Shown here piece after piece: positions 16,355-25,069 of a DNA stretch of 64,000 nucleotides. A program made the position numbers and the translations under genes. A model generated the notes under the pieces. That model ran no database searches. It was not told the DNA's origin and saw only the letters and a program-made list of their open reading frames with translations. How positions within the stretch are numbered: the first letter of the stretch is position 1; each line of letters opens with the position of its first letter. Source of the DNA: Amycolatopsis tucumanensis (GTDB lineage: Bacteria > Actinomycetota > Actinomycetes > Mycobacteriales > Pseudonocardiaceae); assembly GCF_021654135.1 (NCBI RefSeq), contig NZ_JAKGSD010000044.1, positions 1 to 64,000 of the forward strand. Reading direction: 5' to 3'.

Positions 16355-18376
16355 TCATCGATCACCGGTCCGCACGACGACGTCGGCGCGCACCAGCGCC
16401 CCAGTGCCGGGGTCGGCGTACTCGACGAGCTGGACTCCCGGGCGGGCCTGGCACCACTGCCCGCGCTCGGCCAGCCGTTCGTGAGCGGCGCTCCGGCGCA
16501 CGGCGAGTCCGTCCTCGCGGGCCCAGCTTCGCCGTTCGCGGCGGATCCGCTCGCGCTCGGCGCTGGTGGCGGCGGGATCGGGGCGGCCGGTGTCGTCTAG
16601 CACGACTCCGTAGGAGACTCGGGCCGCCTCGACGGTCACCACGCCGGACCGGACGTCGGCCGCCACCCGGGCGGGGTCTCGCTCGATCGGGTCGCCGTGC
16701 CCGCCACCCCCACCGACCCGCAGGACGACCACGTCGCCCGCGCCCACGGTCAGACCGAACTGCTTGCCCTGCAACGGTGTCGCCGGTGCGGCCAGGTCAC
16801 CGATCGCCCGCGGGATGCGGCCCTGCGCGAGCGCCTCGTCCGCGCGAGCCCCGCTCACCAGGGCCGAGCCGCTCGTCGAACCCGGATACCCGCCGAAGAC
16901 GCCGGACGGCGGCACCTGCCAGCACGCCGCCATCACGTGCTCCTGACCGCCCGGCGTGTACCAGGGTGTGAACGCCAGATCGATCCCCGCTCCACCTCGT
17001 GTGCGGCCGGGTCCGCCGGAATTCGGGTTGAGCCGCCGCCACAGGTACAGCACCGGGTAGACGAGCTCGTTGATCTCGATGTCGGGGATGCTGTTCTGCG
17101 GCTGCGCGAGGACGCCGCTGACGTCCATGCCGTCGGCGACGGCCTGCGCTCCGGCTCCGCTGCCGCCGCCGTTCATGTCCGGGAAGGGGACCAGCCGGCC
17201 GTCCTCGTCCGGGGCGTAGAAGAAGCTGGCGCTCCACGAGTCCTGCCACGGCGCCATCACGTGCTCGCGGACGAAGGCGTTGTCGCTGCCGGCCTGCAGA
17301 TCGGCGAGCAGCCTGGTGACCAGTTTGCCGATCCGGAAGCCCGTCTCGATGTGCCCGGCCCCCATCGGCGCCGGCATCCGCGCGTCGCAGATGGTGCCGG
17401 GTTTCGTGACGACCTCGATGGGGCGCAGCGTGCCCTGGTTGATGGGCAGGTCCGGCAGCAACGTGATCAGCAGCGGGGACACCACCGCTCCGAGCGTCGT
17501 CGCGGCACTGACGTTGATGAAACCGTCGGTCTGCGGCGCGGAGTCCGTCAGGTCGAACCGCAGTGCGTCGCCGGTGACCGTCAGCGTGCACCGCACCGGA
17601 TACAACTCGTCGGTGTGCCCGTTGTGTTCGGCGAACTCCTCCGCGGTGTAGGTCCCGTCGGGCAGGTCCGCGATCCGGCGGCGGACGGCCTGCTCGGCGA
17701 GGTCCTTCGCCGCCTCGACGTAGGTGCGGAACGCGCCCGTGCCGTACCGCCCGATGAGCGCCTGGAGCCGCTCGTCGCAGCGGTGGCAGGCGGCGATGAA
17801 GCAGCGGATGTCGTTGAGGACCAGTTCCGGGACGCGGATGTTGGTCTCGATGATCCGCCACACGTCTTCGACGGGGCGTCCCTGGTCGACGATCTTGACG
17901 CCGGGCAGCCGCAGCGCCTCGCCGTAGGCCTCGGTGGCGATCGGGTTCATCCCGCCCGGTGCGAACCCCCCGAAATCGTTCACGTGGGCCTCGGCCCAGC
18001 ACCACGCCATCAGCTCGCCGCCGATGAAGATCGGCCGCACCACACCGACGTCCACCGCATGCGCGTTGCCGGTGGTGAAGGGGTCGTTGCACAGGAACAT
18101 GTCGCCCGCGCGGATCTCCGAGCGCGGGTAGGTGGCGAGGATGTGCCGCACGGCCTGCCGCGCGGCCCCGAGGTACATGGTGATGTACCCGGCGTAGCTG
18201 ATGATGTCGCCCTCGGCGTCGGCGATGAAGGTCGAGAAGTCCACCGCCTCGGCGATGGCTGGGCTGCCCGAGGCGCGCATCATCACGGTGCCCATCTCGG
18301 CGGCGACGTTGTCCAGCGCCTTGGCGAGGATGTCGACGTCGACCGGATCCAGCCGGATGTCGTTTCCCGCGGTCAT
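16355..18376 (-). CDS. Hydantoinase B / oxoprolinase family subunit
   Basis: 673 residues from the ATG at 18376, which overlaps the stop of the A subunit (ATGA). It carries GDMFLCNDPFTTGNAHAVDV and DVGVVRPIFIGGELMAWCWA, the metal-site region of HyuB proteins, PAPMGAGHIETGF, DMNGGGSGAGAQA, and a C-terminal GVFGGYPGSTSG and GGGGHGDPIERDP. HyuA/HyuB pairs couple ATP hydrolysis to opening of hydantoins, oxoproline and lactams; acetone carboxylases and caprolactamase are relatives. The frame continues open for another 1.5 kb upstream, but that part is a shadow of the A gene. Confidence 0.93.
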   Translation of the reverse strand: MTAGNDIRLDPVDVDILAKALDNVAAEMGTVMMRASGSPAIAEAVDFSTFIADAEGDIISYAGYITMYLGAARQAVRHILATYPRSEIRAGDMFLCNDPFTTGNAHAVDVGVVRPIFIGGELMAWCWAEAHVNDFGGFAPGGMNPIATEAYGEALRLPGVKIVDQGRPVEDVWRIIETNIRVPELVLNDIRCFIAACHRCDERLQALIGRYGTGAFRTYVEAAKDLAEQAVRRRIADLPDGTYTAEEFAEHNGHTDELYPVRCTLTVTGDALRFDLTDSAPQTDGFINVSAATTLGAVVSPLLITLLPDLPINQGTLRPIEVVTKPGTICDARMPAPMGAGHIETGFRIGKLVTRLLADLQAGSDNAFVREHVMAPWQDSWSASFFYAPDEDGRLVPFPDMNGGGSGAGAQAVADGMDVSGVLAQPQNSIPDIEINELVYPVLYLWRRLNPNSGGPGRTRGGAGIDLAFTPWYTPGGQEHVMAACWQVPPSGVFGGYPGSTSGSALVSGARADEALAQGRIPRAIGDLAAPATPLQGKQFGLTVGAGDVVVLRVGGGGGHGDPIERDPARVAADVRSGVVTVEAARVSYGVVLDDTGRPDPAATSAERERIRRERRSWAREDGLAVRRSAAHERLAERGQWCQARPGVQLVEYADPGTGALVRADVVVRTGDR

Positions 18377-20463
18377 GCCGCGACCTCCTTGTCGGTGAGC
18401 AGGTAGTTGCCCCAGCCGTCGACCCGCAGCTCCCAGCCCGCGGGGAGACCGATCGTGGTCAGCGGGTGCTCGAGCAGCGCCGGACCGGCGACGACAGCAC
18501 CCGGCGGCAGCGCGCCGTGGACGTCGACCTCGGCCTCCCCGCTGTCGGGAAGGTGGACCCGGCGGCGCGTGAGCGGCCTGATCACCGCACCGGTTTCCGG
18601 CTCCTGCTGGGCGATGTCGACGGAGTCGACGCGTCCGGTGGCCGTGACCCGCACCGCCATCAGCACCACCGGGCTGCCCACCCACGCGGTTCCGCTGCCG
18701 TATTCCTTTTCGTACTGCGCGGGAAAGCCCGACTGGATCTCCGCCAGATCCGCTTCGCCCAGGTCGTCGCGACGCGGGATCGGGATCCGCAGTTCCCACT
18801 GCTGCCCGGCGAACTTGAACTCCCCCTCCCACCGGACCTCGATCCGATCGTCCGGGTAGCCCGCGGCACGCAGCGCCGCGACGAGTTCCGCGTCGAGTTC
18901 GCGCAGGGCGGTGACCACCGCGCTCACATCGCCGCCCTGCCACATGGCCGACCGGGCCCTCGTGCGAACGTCGTCGCTGGAGAGCAGGCCACGGGCGGAG
19001 AAGACGGCGGCGTCGGCCGGGATCACGACCTGCCGGATGCCGACCGACCGGGCGATGTCGGCTGCGAAGAGACCCAGTGCGCCCCCGAAGGCGACCATGG
19101 CGAACTCGCGGGGATCGTGGCCACGTTCCACTGTCACCCCGCGCACGGCGTTGCCCATGTCCGCGACCACCATCCGGTGCACGGCCACGGCGGCCTGCAC
19201 GGCGCCGATCCCGAGCGGTTTGCCGATTTCCCGGCCGAGTGCCTCCCGCGCGCTGTCGATGTCGAGGGCTCGCCTGCCGTCCAGGAAGGACGGCGGATCG
19301 AGGAGCCCGAGCACGGCGGAGGCATCGGTCACCGTCGGCTCGGTGCCCCCCTTGCCGTAGCAGATCGGACCTGGTTCGGCGCCGGCGCTGCGCGGGCCCA
19401 CCTGCGGCACCCCACGCGCGTCGAGCCACGCGATGCTGCCGCCGCCGGTGCCGATCGGCAACACGTCGATCTTGGACAGTGCGGTCAGGAAGCGTTCGCC
19501 CAGCGTGACCCGCTGCGTGACCTGAGGGGTCGCGTCCCGCAGCACGGAGACGTCGAAGGAGGTGCCGCCCATGTCCGCGGTCACGATGTCGCGGATGCCG
19601 AGCCGGCGCGCCAGTTCCCGCGCCCCGATCACGCCGCCGGCGGGCCCCGAGTCGATCAGCGTGATCGGCCGCTGCCGGGCCTCCGCCGCGGTCACCGTCC
19701 CCCCGAAACCCTGCATGAACGCCACCGGCACGCGCAGCCCGCGCGCGGCGAGCTCCCGCTCGATCCGTGCCGTGTATTCCGCGACCCGGATGCCGGTGAA
19801 CGAGTTGAGGACCGTCGTCATCGTCCGCTCGTACTCGCGGATGACCGGGTGCAATCGGGACGAGACGCTCAAAAAGATCCCGGGGTGCTCGGCCTCGACG
19901 ATCGAGGCGAGCAGTTCCTCGTGTGCCGGGTTCGCGAAACCCCACAGCAGCGAGACAGCGATCGAGTCGACGCCGGCGGCCACCAGCGTGCCGACGGCTT
20001 TCCTCGCCTCCGCCTCGGTCAACGGCACGATGATCCGGCCCTTGCGGTCCACCCGCTCCGCCACTTCGGCGACGTGCTCGCGGGCGACGATCTGCGGGAT
20101 GTTCAGCTGCTTGTGGTGATCCCGGTGTGCGTTGCGGGCGGAACGCGCGATGAGCAGGTTGTCCCCGAAGCCCTGCGTGGTGACGAGACCCACCGTGGCG
20201 CCGCGGAGCTCGGCGACCGCGTTGGTGACCACGGTCGTGCCGTTGACGAAGCGCGTCGTGGACGCGAGCAGCCCGGTCAGGGGCACACCCACCTGGGTGG
20301 CGAGGTTTTCCAGTGCCGCGAGGAGGCCGATGGTGAGGTCACCGTGGGTGGTGTCGGACTTGTCCGCGTAGGACCGTCCACTTGAGTCGATCGCGACGAC
20401 GTCGGTGAACGTGCCACCGATGTCACAGCCGATCTGGAACGTGACTGAGGAACGCAACGTCAT
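18373..20463 (-). CDS. Hydantoinase A / oxoprolinase family subunit
   Basis: 696 residues. The N-terminal GCDIGGTFTDVVAID is the ASKHA-type phosphate loop, followed by ASTTRFVNGTTVVTNAV, DSGPAGGVIGARELA, TADMGGTSFDVSVL and GTGGGSIAWLD (second phosphate/metal region). This is the ATPase half of the A/B hydantoinase-oxoprolinase complex. It is the first gene of the operon; the promoter at 20514-20542 gives a leader of about 45 bases. ATG at 20463 is preceded by AGGAAGGACA. Being first, the ATP-dependent ring opening may be the entry step of the pathway; the substrate cannot be named. Confidence 0.93.
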   Translation of the reverse strand: MTLRSSVTFQIGCDIGGTFTDVVAIDSSGRSYADKSDTTHGDLTIGLLAALENLATQVGVPLTGLLASTTRFVNGTTVVTNAVAELRGATVGLVTTQGFGDNLLIARSARNAHRDHHKQLNIPQIVAREHVAEVAERVDRKGRIIVPLTEAEARKAVGTLVAAGVDSIAVSLLWGFANPAHEELLASIVEAEHPGIFLSVSSRLHPVIREYERTMTTVLNSFTGIRVAEYTARIERELAARGLRVPVAFMQGFGGTVTAAEARQRPITLIDSGPAGGVIGARELARRLGIRDIVTADMGGTSFDVSVLRDATPQVTQRVTLGERFLTALSKIDVLPIGTGGGSIAWLDARGVPQVGPRSAGAEPGPICYGKGGTEPTVTDASAVLGLLDPPSFLDGRRALDIDSAREALGREIGKPLGIGAVQAAVAVHRMVVADMGNAVRGVTVERGHDPREFAMVAFGGALGLFAADIARSVGIRQVVIPADAAVFSARGLLSSDDVRTRARSAMWQGGDVSAVVTALRELDAELVAALRAAGYPDDRIEVRWEGEFKFAGQQWELRIPIPRRDDLGEADLAEIQSGFPAQYEKEYGSGTAWVGSPVVLMAVRVTATGRVDSVDIAQQEPETGAVIRPLTRRRVHLPDSGEAEVDVHGALPPGAVVAGPALLEHPLTTIGLPAGWELRVDGWGNYLLTDKEVAA

Positions 20464-20513
20464 TGTCCTTCCTGGGCTGCGCGCGGGAGGAATCAGCGCA
20501 CTGCCTGCGACTC

Positions 20514-20560
20514 ACATTAGAGACGACAGCATGTTGAGTCAAGCGACAGGTTGTTGTCTG
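20514..20560 (-). promoter_or_regulatory. Promoter and TetR-type operator of the hyuA operon
   Basis: On the minus strand: -35 TTGACT (20542-20537), 17-base spacer, -10 TAATGT (20519-20514). The spacer holds an imperfect palindrome CGACA-GCA-TGTTG (20524-20536), and TCAAGC...GGTTG (20539-20553) adds a second half-symmetric element. The 40 bases at 20521-20560 match 33 of 40 positions at 23483-23522, in the same place relative to that promoter. A repressor bound here would cover the polymerase site. Confidence 0.75.
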
Positions 20561-20586
20561 TTTTGGGCCTGTGGGCCCGGCAAAGG

Positions 20587-20614
20587 GCGGGTGGCCGCGG
20601 CGGCGGCCACCCGC
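20587..20614 (-). terminator. Terminator after the MmgE/PrpD gene
   Basis: Perfect 12-bp stem, GCGGGTGGCCGC (20587-20598) and its complement (20603-20614), loop GGCG, 15 bases past the MmgE/PrpD stop. It separates that operon from the hyuA promoter just downstream. No U-tract. Confidence 0.75.
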
Positions 20615-20628
20615 TCCTCGCACCGTGT

Positions 20629-21960
20629 TCAGCGCAGCCGCGCCACCAGTTCGGCGGTGTCCGGGCACGATCCGGGGTCGCGCACGGTCGTGACGATGTC
20701 GTCCGCGTCAGGGCCGAGCACCGGAACCGCGTAGTCGCGGAACTTCTCGGCCACCGCCGCCGCGGTCGGGTTCACGCCGTCGCGGTTGGTCGCCGAAACA
20801 GTGCGGCCGTCGGTCAGGCGTACGGTCACCCGTGCGTCCCTGCGCGCGGGGAAGGCCCGATCGGCGTCCGGATCGACGACCACCGAAGTCCGGGCCGCGA
20901 GCTCGGCCAGCCTGGGGTCGAGCGGACCGGAGTACCGGTGCGGCCGCAGTGCACCATCGGTCAGCGCCGCAGCCACCGCGAACTGCAGGCTCATCTGGCG
21001 AGAGATCGTCGTCGTCAACGAGGTTCCGTTGTCGCAACCGGGGTACCGTGCCGCGGCACCCGAGGTGTGCACCGACGCATCAGCCACCGCGTCCGGCTCG
21101 ATCCCCTGTGCCGCGAGCTGTTGCGCCGCGTCGATCGCCTCCTGCGTGAGGGCGCACGAGGGGTGGGCCTTGAAGAACGTCGCCGAGATCGCCATCCGGT
21201 CCAGCCGCACCTCAGGCAACCCAGCCCCGCCCCGGGCCCCGCCGAACGCCTGGCGGAGACCGAAGATGCCCTCGACCGCCGATGCGGCACCGGTCGCACC
21301 CTCGCGTGCGAGCAGCGCAGCCGCCAGTCCCGCTCGACAGGCGCCGGCGTTCTGGAAGAACACTTCCGTGGTCCCGTCCCGCGCCCACTGGCAGATCCCG
21401 GCCGACGAGCTGGCGGCCAGACCGAGCGCGTGCGCCGTGGCGGCCGGATCCAGCCGCAGGAGGCTCGACACGGCCGCCGCCGCGCCGAACGGACCGAACA
21501 CGCTGCTGGCACGCCATCCGCGTGCGACGAAGTCGTCGGTCAGCACCGCCGCCCCGACCTGGGCGATCGCCTCGTACCCGAGGACGATCGCTCGCAGCAC
21601 GTCGACCAGCGGCGACCCCAGCCGCTCCCCGATCGCGAGCGCCGCGGGAATCACCACGGTGCCCGGATGCACCCGGCTCTCGGCATGGGTGTCTTCGTGC
21701 AGGAGCGCATGGCAGGCAACGGAATTGGCGAAGACTGCGTCCGACAGCCCGCTCCGCCGCCCGCCGGCTGCCCAGATCGCCGCTTCGTCACCGCTGCCCG
21801 CGACCGACCTGGCCTGTGACACCCACGGCATCTCGCGACCGCCGTAGGCGCAGGCGAGGGCATCGAGCAGGCACGTACCGGCCTGCTCGATCGCCTCCGG
21901 CCGGAGGCGCGGCGCCGCGTCCTCGAGCTGTTCGGCGAGGGCGCCGAGGAACACCGTCAC
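20629..21960 (-). CDS. MmgE/PrpD family protein
   Basis: 443 residues matching the all-helical N-terminal plus alpha/beta C-terminal layout of MmgE/PrpD proteins: LLDALACAYGGREMPWV, AFANSVACHALLHEDTH-type region (DAVFANSVACHALLHEDTH), PGTVVIPAALAIGE, VFGPFGAAAAVSSLL, FFKAHPSCALTQ and the C-terminal VTVRLTDGRT. The family includes 2-methylcitrate dehydratase, cis-aconitate decarboxylase and epimerases. Its start overlaps the transporter stop by 4 bp, so both are translated from one message. Probably dehydrates or isomerises a polycarboxylate-like intermediate; the specificity is unknown. Confidence 0.88.
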   Translation of the reverse strand: MTVFLGALAEQLEDAAPRLRPEAIEQAGTCLLDALACAYGGREMPWVSQARSVAGSGDEAAIWAAGGRRSGLSDAVFANSVACHALLHEDTHAESRVHPGTVVIPAALAIGERLGSPLVDVLRAIVLGYEAIAQVGAAVLTDDFVARGWRASSVFGPFGAAAAVSSLLRLDPAATAHALGLAASSSAGICQWARDGTTEVFFQNAGACRAGLAAALLAREGATGAASAVEGIFGLRQAFGGARGGAGLPEVRLDRMAISATFFKAHPSCALTQEAIDAAQQLAAQGIEPDAVADASVHTSGAAARYPGCDNGTSLTTTISRQMSLQFAVAAALTDGALRPHRYSGPLDPRLAELAARTSVVVDPDADRAFPARRDARVTVRLTDGRTVSATNRDGVNPTAAAVAEKFRDYAVPVLGPDADDIVTTVRDPGSCPDTAELVARLR

Positions 21961-23300
21961 ACCTCTTCGGGCGCACGGACGCCGGCCGCCGGCGCGACGT
22001 CCGGCGCGAGAACCTGCGGGGGCCGCCGCCGCACGACGAGCGCCGCCACCAGACTCAGCAGCGCACCGAACATCAGGAACAGCGCCGGCGACCGGTTGTC
22101 ACCGGTGAGCCGAACGAGGGTCTGGCTGACGTAGAGCGCGGGACCGCCGAGCAGCGCCGCGGCCAGTGCGAAACCGACCGCGAACACCGTGGCACGCACC
22201 CGGGCCGGGACGACCTCGATGTAGGTCGCGGGCGCGACCGAGGTGTACAACGCCGGCATGACGCCGAGCAGCACGGTCATCAGGATCGCCACGCCCAGAC
22301 TCGACGCCGACGACAGTGCCATGAACAGCGGGTACGCCAGCACCAGCGTCGCCGCGGACAGACCGAGGAGGATCGGCCACCGCCCCCACCGGTCGGACAG
22401 CGGCCCGCCCGCCGCGACGAGCACCACCGCCACGGCGATGCTGATCACCGTGGCCAGGGTCGCCTCCTTCTGCGTGAAACCGAGCTGGATGAGGTAGGAC
22501 TGCGCGTAGGTGAACGCGATGTAGTAGCCGATCTGCTGGAACGCGGCGACGCCGAAGATCAGCACGATCAGCCGCCAGTGCCGGCTGAACGACTCCTTGG
22601 CCGGAGACGGGGTGACCTGAGCCTGTTGCTCGAGCGCGCGGAACTCGGGCGACTCTTCGAGCCGGGAGCGGATGTACAGGCCGACAAGCCCGAGCGGCAG
22701 TGCCAGGAGGAACGGGATACGCCAGCCCCACGAGGCCATCGCCGCGGGCGAAAGCGTCGCGCTCAGCAGCAGGACCACACCCGCGGCCAGCAGCAGGCTC
22801 GCCACACTCCCGATCTGCACGCGGCTGGTCATCGCCCCCCGCTTGCGCTGCGGCGTGAACTCCGCGGCGTAGGTCATCGCGGTGCTGTACTCGCCACCGG
22901 CGGCCAGTCCTTGCAGCAACCGGCACGCCACCAGCAGGATCGGCGCCCACACCCCGACGGTGGCGGCGACGGGCAGCAGACCGATGACCGTGGTGGCGCC
23001 TGCCATCACGACCAAGGTAGCCACCAGGGAGGGCTTGCGCCCGAACCGGTCCGCGATCGAGCCGAAGATCAGCGAGCCCAGCGGCCGCACCACGAAGGCG
23101 ACACCGAAGACCGCGAAGGCCGACAGCAGTGCGACGCCAGGCTGCGAACCAGGGAAGAACAGTTTCGAGATCAGGACCGTCAAGAACCCGTAGACGGCGT
23201 AATCGTAGGTCTCGACGGTGTTGCCGACGGCGGCCGCGAAGGTCACGCGCCGCATCAGGGCCGGGGGCGGGGCGGCGGCAACGCCAGGGGTGTCGGACAT
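21957..23300 (-). CDS. MFS transporter, metabolite:H+ symporter type
   Basis: 447 residues, about 12 membrane segments. The MHS-subfamily marks are GNTVETYDYAVYGFL in helix 1, FGSIADRFGRKPSL between helices 2 and 3, RLLQGLAAGGEYSTAMTY in helix 4 and GPLSDRWGRWPILL after helix 8. Relatives import organic acids, aromatic acids or betaines with protons. It is the first gene of the two-gene operon controlled by the promoter at 23476-23504, with an unusually long leader of about 170 bases. GGGAG lies 7 bases before ATG. Probably imports the substrate of the neighbouring hydantoinase operon. Confidence 0.9.
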   Translation of the reverse strand: MSDTPGVAAAPPPALMRRVTFAAAVGNTVETYDYAVYGFLTVLISKLFFPGSQPGVALLSAFAVFGVAFVVRPLGSLIFGSIADRFGRKPSLVATLVVMAGATTVIGLLPVAATVGVWAPILLVACRLLQGLAAGGEYSTAMTYAAEFTPQRKRGAMTSRVQIGSVASLLLAAGVVLLLSATLSPAAMASWGWRIPFLLALPLGLVGLYIRSRLEESPEFRALEQQAQVTPSPAKESFSRHWRLIVLIFGVAAFQQIGYYIAFTYAQSYLIQLGFTQKEATLATVISIAVAVVLVAAGGPLSDRWGRWPILLGLSAATLVLAYPLFMALSSASSLGVAILMTVLLGVMPALYTSVAPATYIEVVPARVRATVFAVGFALAAALLGGPALYVSQTLVRLTGDNRSPALFLMFGALLSLVAALVVRRRPPQVLAPDVAPAAGVRAPEEV

Positions 23301-23475
23301 TCGGGGGCTCCCAAGTCGTCGTTGACATGAAGAACGAAACCGGCACGCCGCGGCGCCTTCCCTGGCGACGCCTCGACCGCCGACGACGAAAGCGAGCCAG
23401 GCCGCTCAGGGTTGCGGCCCCGCTCGCGCGACCTGCGACCCGCCAGAGACGACGAGTGACTCAGGCCACGCAAGG

Positions 23476-23522
23476 AGACTAAAGACGACACCCTGTCGAG
23501 TCAAGCGTCAGCTTGATGTCCG
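23476..23522 (-). promoter_or_regulatory. Promoter and TetR-type operator of the transporter operon
   Basis: Minus strand: -35 TTGACT (23504-23499), 17-base spacer, -10 TAGTCT (23481-23476). The spacer contains a perfect palindrome CGACA-CCC-TGTCG (23486-23498); overlapping the -35 is a second perfect inverted repeat TCAAGC-GTCA-GCTTGA (23501-23516), which also covers the last codon and stop of the tetR gene. The same arrangement recurs at 20514-20560. Confidence 0.78.
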
Positions 23523-24158
23523 AGTGCTCTTCCGTCCGGTGCTGGAGAGACCGAGCGCGTCCACCCACATGCCGGTCACGACGTCCAGCAGCTCCTCCCG
23601 CCCGATCACGAACACCTTCTGCACGATCGCGCGGAAACACAGCTGATCGAGCTGCACCATGAGCAGTTCCACCCGCAGCCGCTGCGTCTCGCGCCGCCCC
23701 TTCGGGAACTTGGCCAGGTATTCGCCCAGCTCGGCAGCCAGCTGATCCAGCTGGTCCTTCCAGCGAGCCGCGACCTCGAGGTCGCTCGCCATCGCCTCGT
23801 GGATGGCGGGCAGGAGCGGAGCCTGTTCCTCCCACCACACCAGCGCCCGGTCGAGCCATTCGCGCACGCTCGCAGCCGTGCCCTCGGCGAGTGCCGCGCC
23901 GAGCAGCGACCAGTACTGGGCGCTCTGCTGTTCCCGCACCGTCCGGTAAACCTCGGTGAAGACCTCGGCCTTGTTCGGAAAGTGCAGGTAGAAGGTCGCC
24001 CGATTGACCTTCGCCGCCTTCGTGATGTCGCCGATGGACGCCTGTCCGTAGCCGTGCTCCTCGAACACCCGCCGCGCCGCGGCCACGATGCGCTGCCGCG
24101 TCATCAGCCGCTGTTGCTCACGGACCGAAAGCAGCTCCGTCGATTCACTCGACACCAT
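23508..24158 (-). CDS. TetR family transcriptional regulator
   Basis: 216 residues from ATG 24158. The helix-turn-helix lies at about residues 20-60: RQRIVAAARRVFEEHGYGQA, IGDITKAAKVNRATFYLHFP, NKAEVF. The C-terminal ligand domain is helical with a Trp-rich stretch (REWLDRALVWWEEQAPLLP). The stop codon lies inside the operator of the downstream transporter promoter, and the same operator recurs before hyuA, so this is the obvious repressor of both operons. The ligand is probably a pathway intermediate or CoA ester. The open frame runs upstream to 24608 into remnants of another gene, which I excluded. Confidence 0.9.
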   Translation of the reverse strand: MVSSESTELLSVREQQRLMTRQRIVAAARRVFEEHGYGQASIGDITKAAKVNRATFYLHFPNKAEVFTEVYRTVREQQSAQYWSLLGAALAEGTAASVREWLDRALVWWEEQAPLLPAIHEAMASDLEVAARWKDQLDQLAAELGEYLAKFPKGRRETQRLRVELLMVQLDQLCFRAIVQKVFVIGREELLDVVTGMWVDALGLSSTGRKSTRTSS

Positions 24159-24189
24159 GTCGCCCACAAGGCGATGATAGGCCAATCGG

Positions 24190-24480
24190 TCATCGGGAAC
24201 TCGCCGTGCCACCACGATCGCCGAGTGACACCGCCAAAGGGCGACACCGTCGGCGAGATCGTCAACGGTGAACCCGATAGCACGCAGGTGGTTCACGTTC
24301 GTCCCCCATCGCACTGGACGACCACCACTTCCTCGGGAGCAGCGGGCCGTGGTCAGGCGATCGCGCACAACCGCCGCGCACGAGAGTGGGGCGAAGAACG
24401 AGTACACGACGTTCGCCCGGCCGCGGGCTGGCCTACCCCGGGTACAGCCCGAGGCGCGGGCGCAGGCGGTCCTGGCCGGA
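24190..24480 (-). pseudogene. Remnant of an LLM/F420-type oxidoreductase
   Basis: The minus-strand frame just upstream of tetR reads VYSFFAPLSCAAVVRDRL and, after about 30 residues of non-matching sequence, NVNHLRAIGFTVDDLADG. These match MHSFFVPPSHTATARERL and YVNHLRALGFTDDDLDGG of the intact enzyme at 11250-12176. The parts between are missing or out of frame and there is no start codon. It is a decayed duplicate or relic of a related gene. Confidence 0.65.
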
Positions 24481-25065
24481 CTGCGCTTCCACAACCTCCG
24501 GCACAGCCGCATCCTGGCGCCGTCACGAAAAGCTGCGGTTCGACTACACCAGCCCCGTGGCGGCGACACGGACCCTTGCTGCCGCCGTCCGCACGCCACA
24601 TCGTCCATTGTGGCCGGCAGCGGATCGTCGGCCGTGTCGAACAGGGTGGCCGCAGCCAGGAGCGCCTGGGAGTCGGTGGCGGGGCTCCACGGTATCCGTC
24701 ATGCGGTCTTCGCGCCGGAAGCAGGGAACGCGTTCATCCGGCCGGGAGCCGCGCACCAGCGTCGGGCATTCCACAAGGACTTGTCACAGGCGGGCTGGTC
24801 GCGCGGCCCGAAGGGTGGCAGGTCCTCGGTGAGCGAGGCGGCTTCGAATGGAGGCGGCCACCACCATCCACGTCCGGCGTTCTGCCGCATCCGGTGTGCG
24901 TAGCTTCGAGGCGGCCCAGGATCGCCTCGGACGGGAAACGCGCGAGTTCCAGCAGAGTCGCGGCGCCTTGCGGGACCGGGAGCCGCCCGCCGTGAGAGCC
25001 AGGCGGTGTGGTGGCCAGCCCGTCCCACCCGCCCCCGGCCAGGCCGTGACGGCAAAGCAGCCTGT
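24480..25065. other. Non-coding decayed stretch
   Basis: No convincing gene on either strand. The plus frame near 24478-24515 reads LAGLRFHNLRHSR, which resembles the HxLRH box of tyrosine recombinases, but only about a dozen residues match and no other integrase motif follows. The rest gives only random high-GC frames. Confidence 0.4.
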
Positions 25066-25069
25066 CATC

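Noticed and set aside
16355..19945. A single 1196-residue hydantoinase B protein
   Set aside because: The first 520 residues are Arg-rich shadow of hydantoinase A. The true start at 18376 overlaps the A-subunit stop and begins with a normal HyuB N terminus.
23255..23491. A 78-codon leader peptide gene in the long leader of the transporter operon
   Set aside because: Its start lies inside the promoter, before the expected transcription start, and the Ser/Arg/Pro-rich product looks like random high-GC frame.
24455..24530. A tyrosine recombinase (HxLRHS box)
   Set aside because: Only LRFHNLRHS matches; the catalytic Arg, His and Tyr regions are absent on both sides, so no integrase is claimed.
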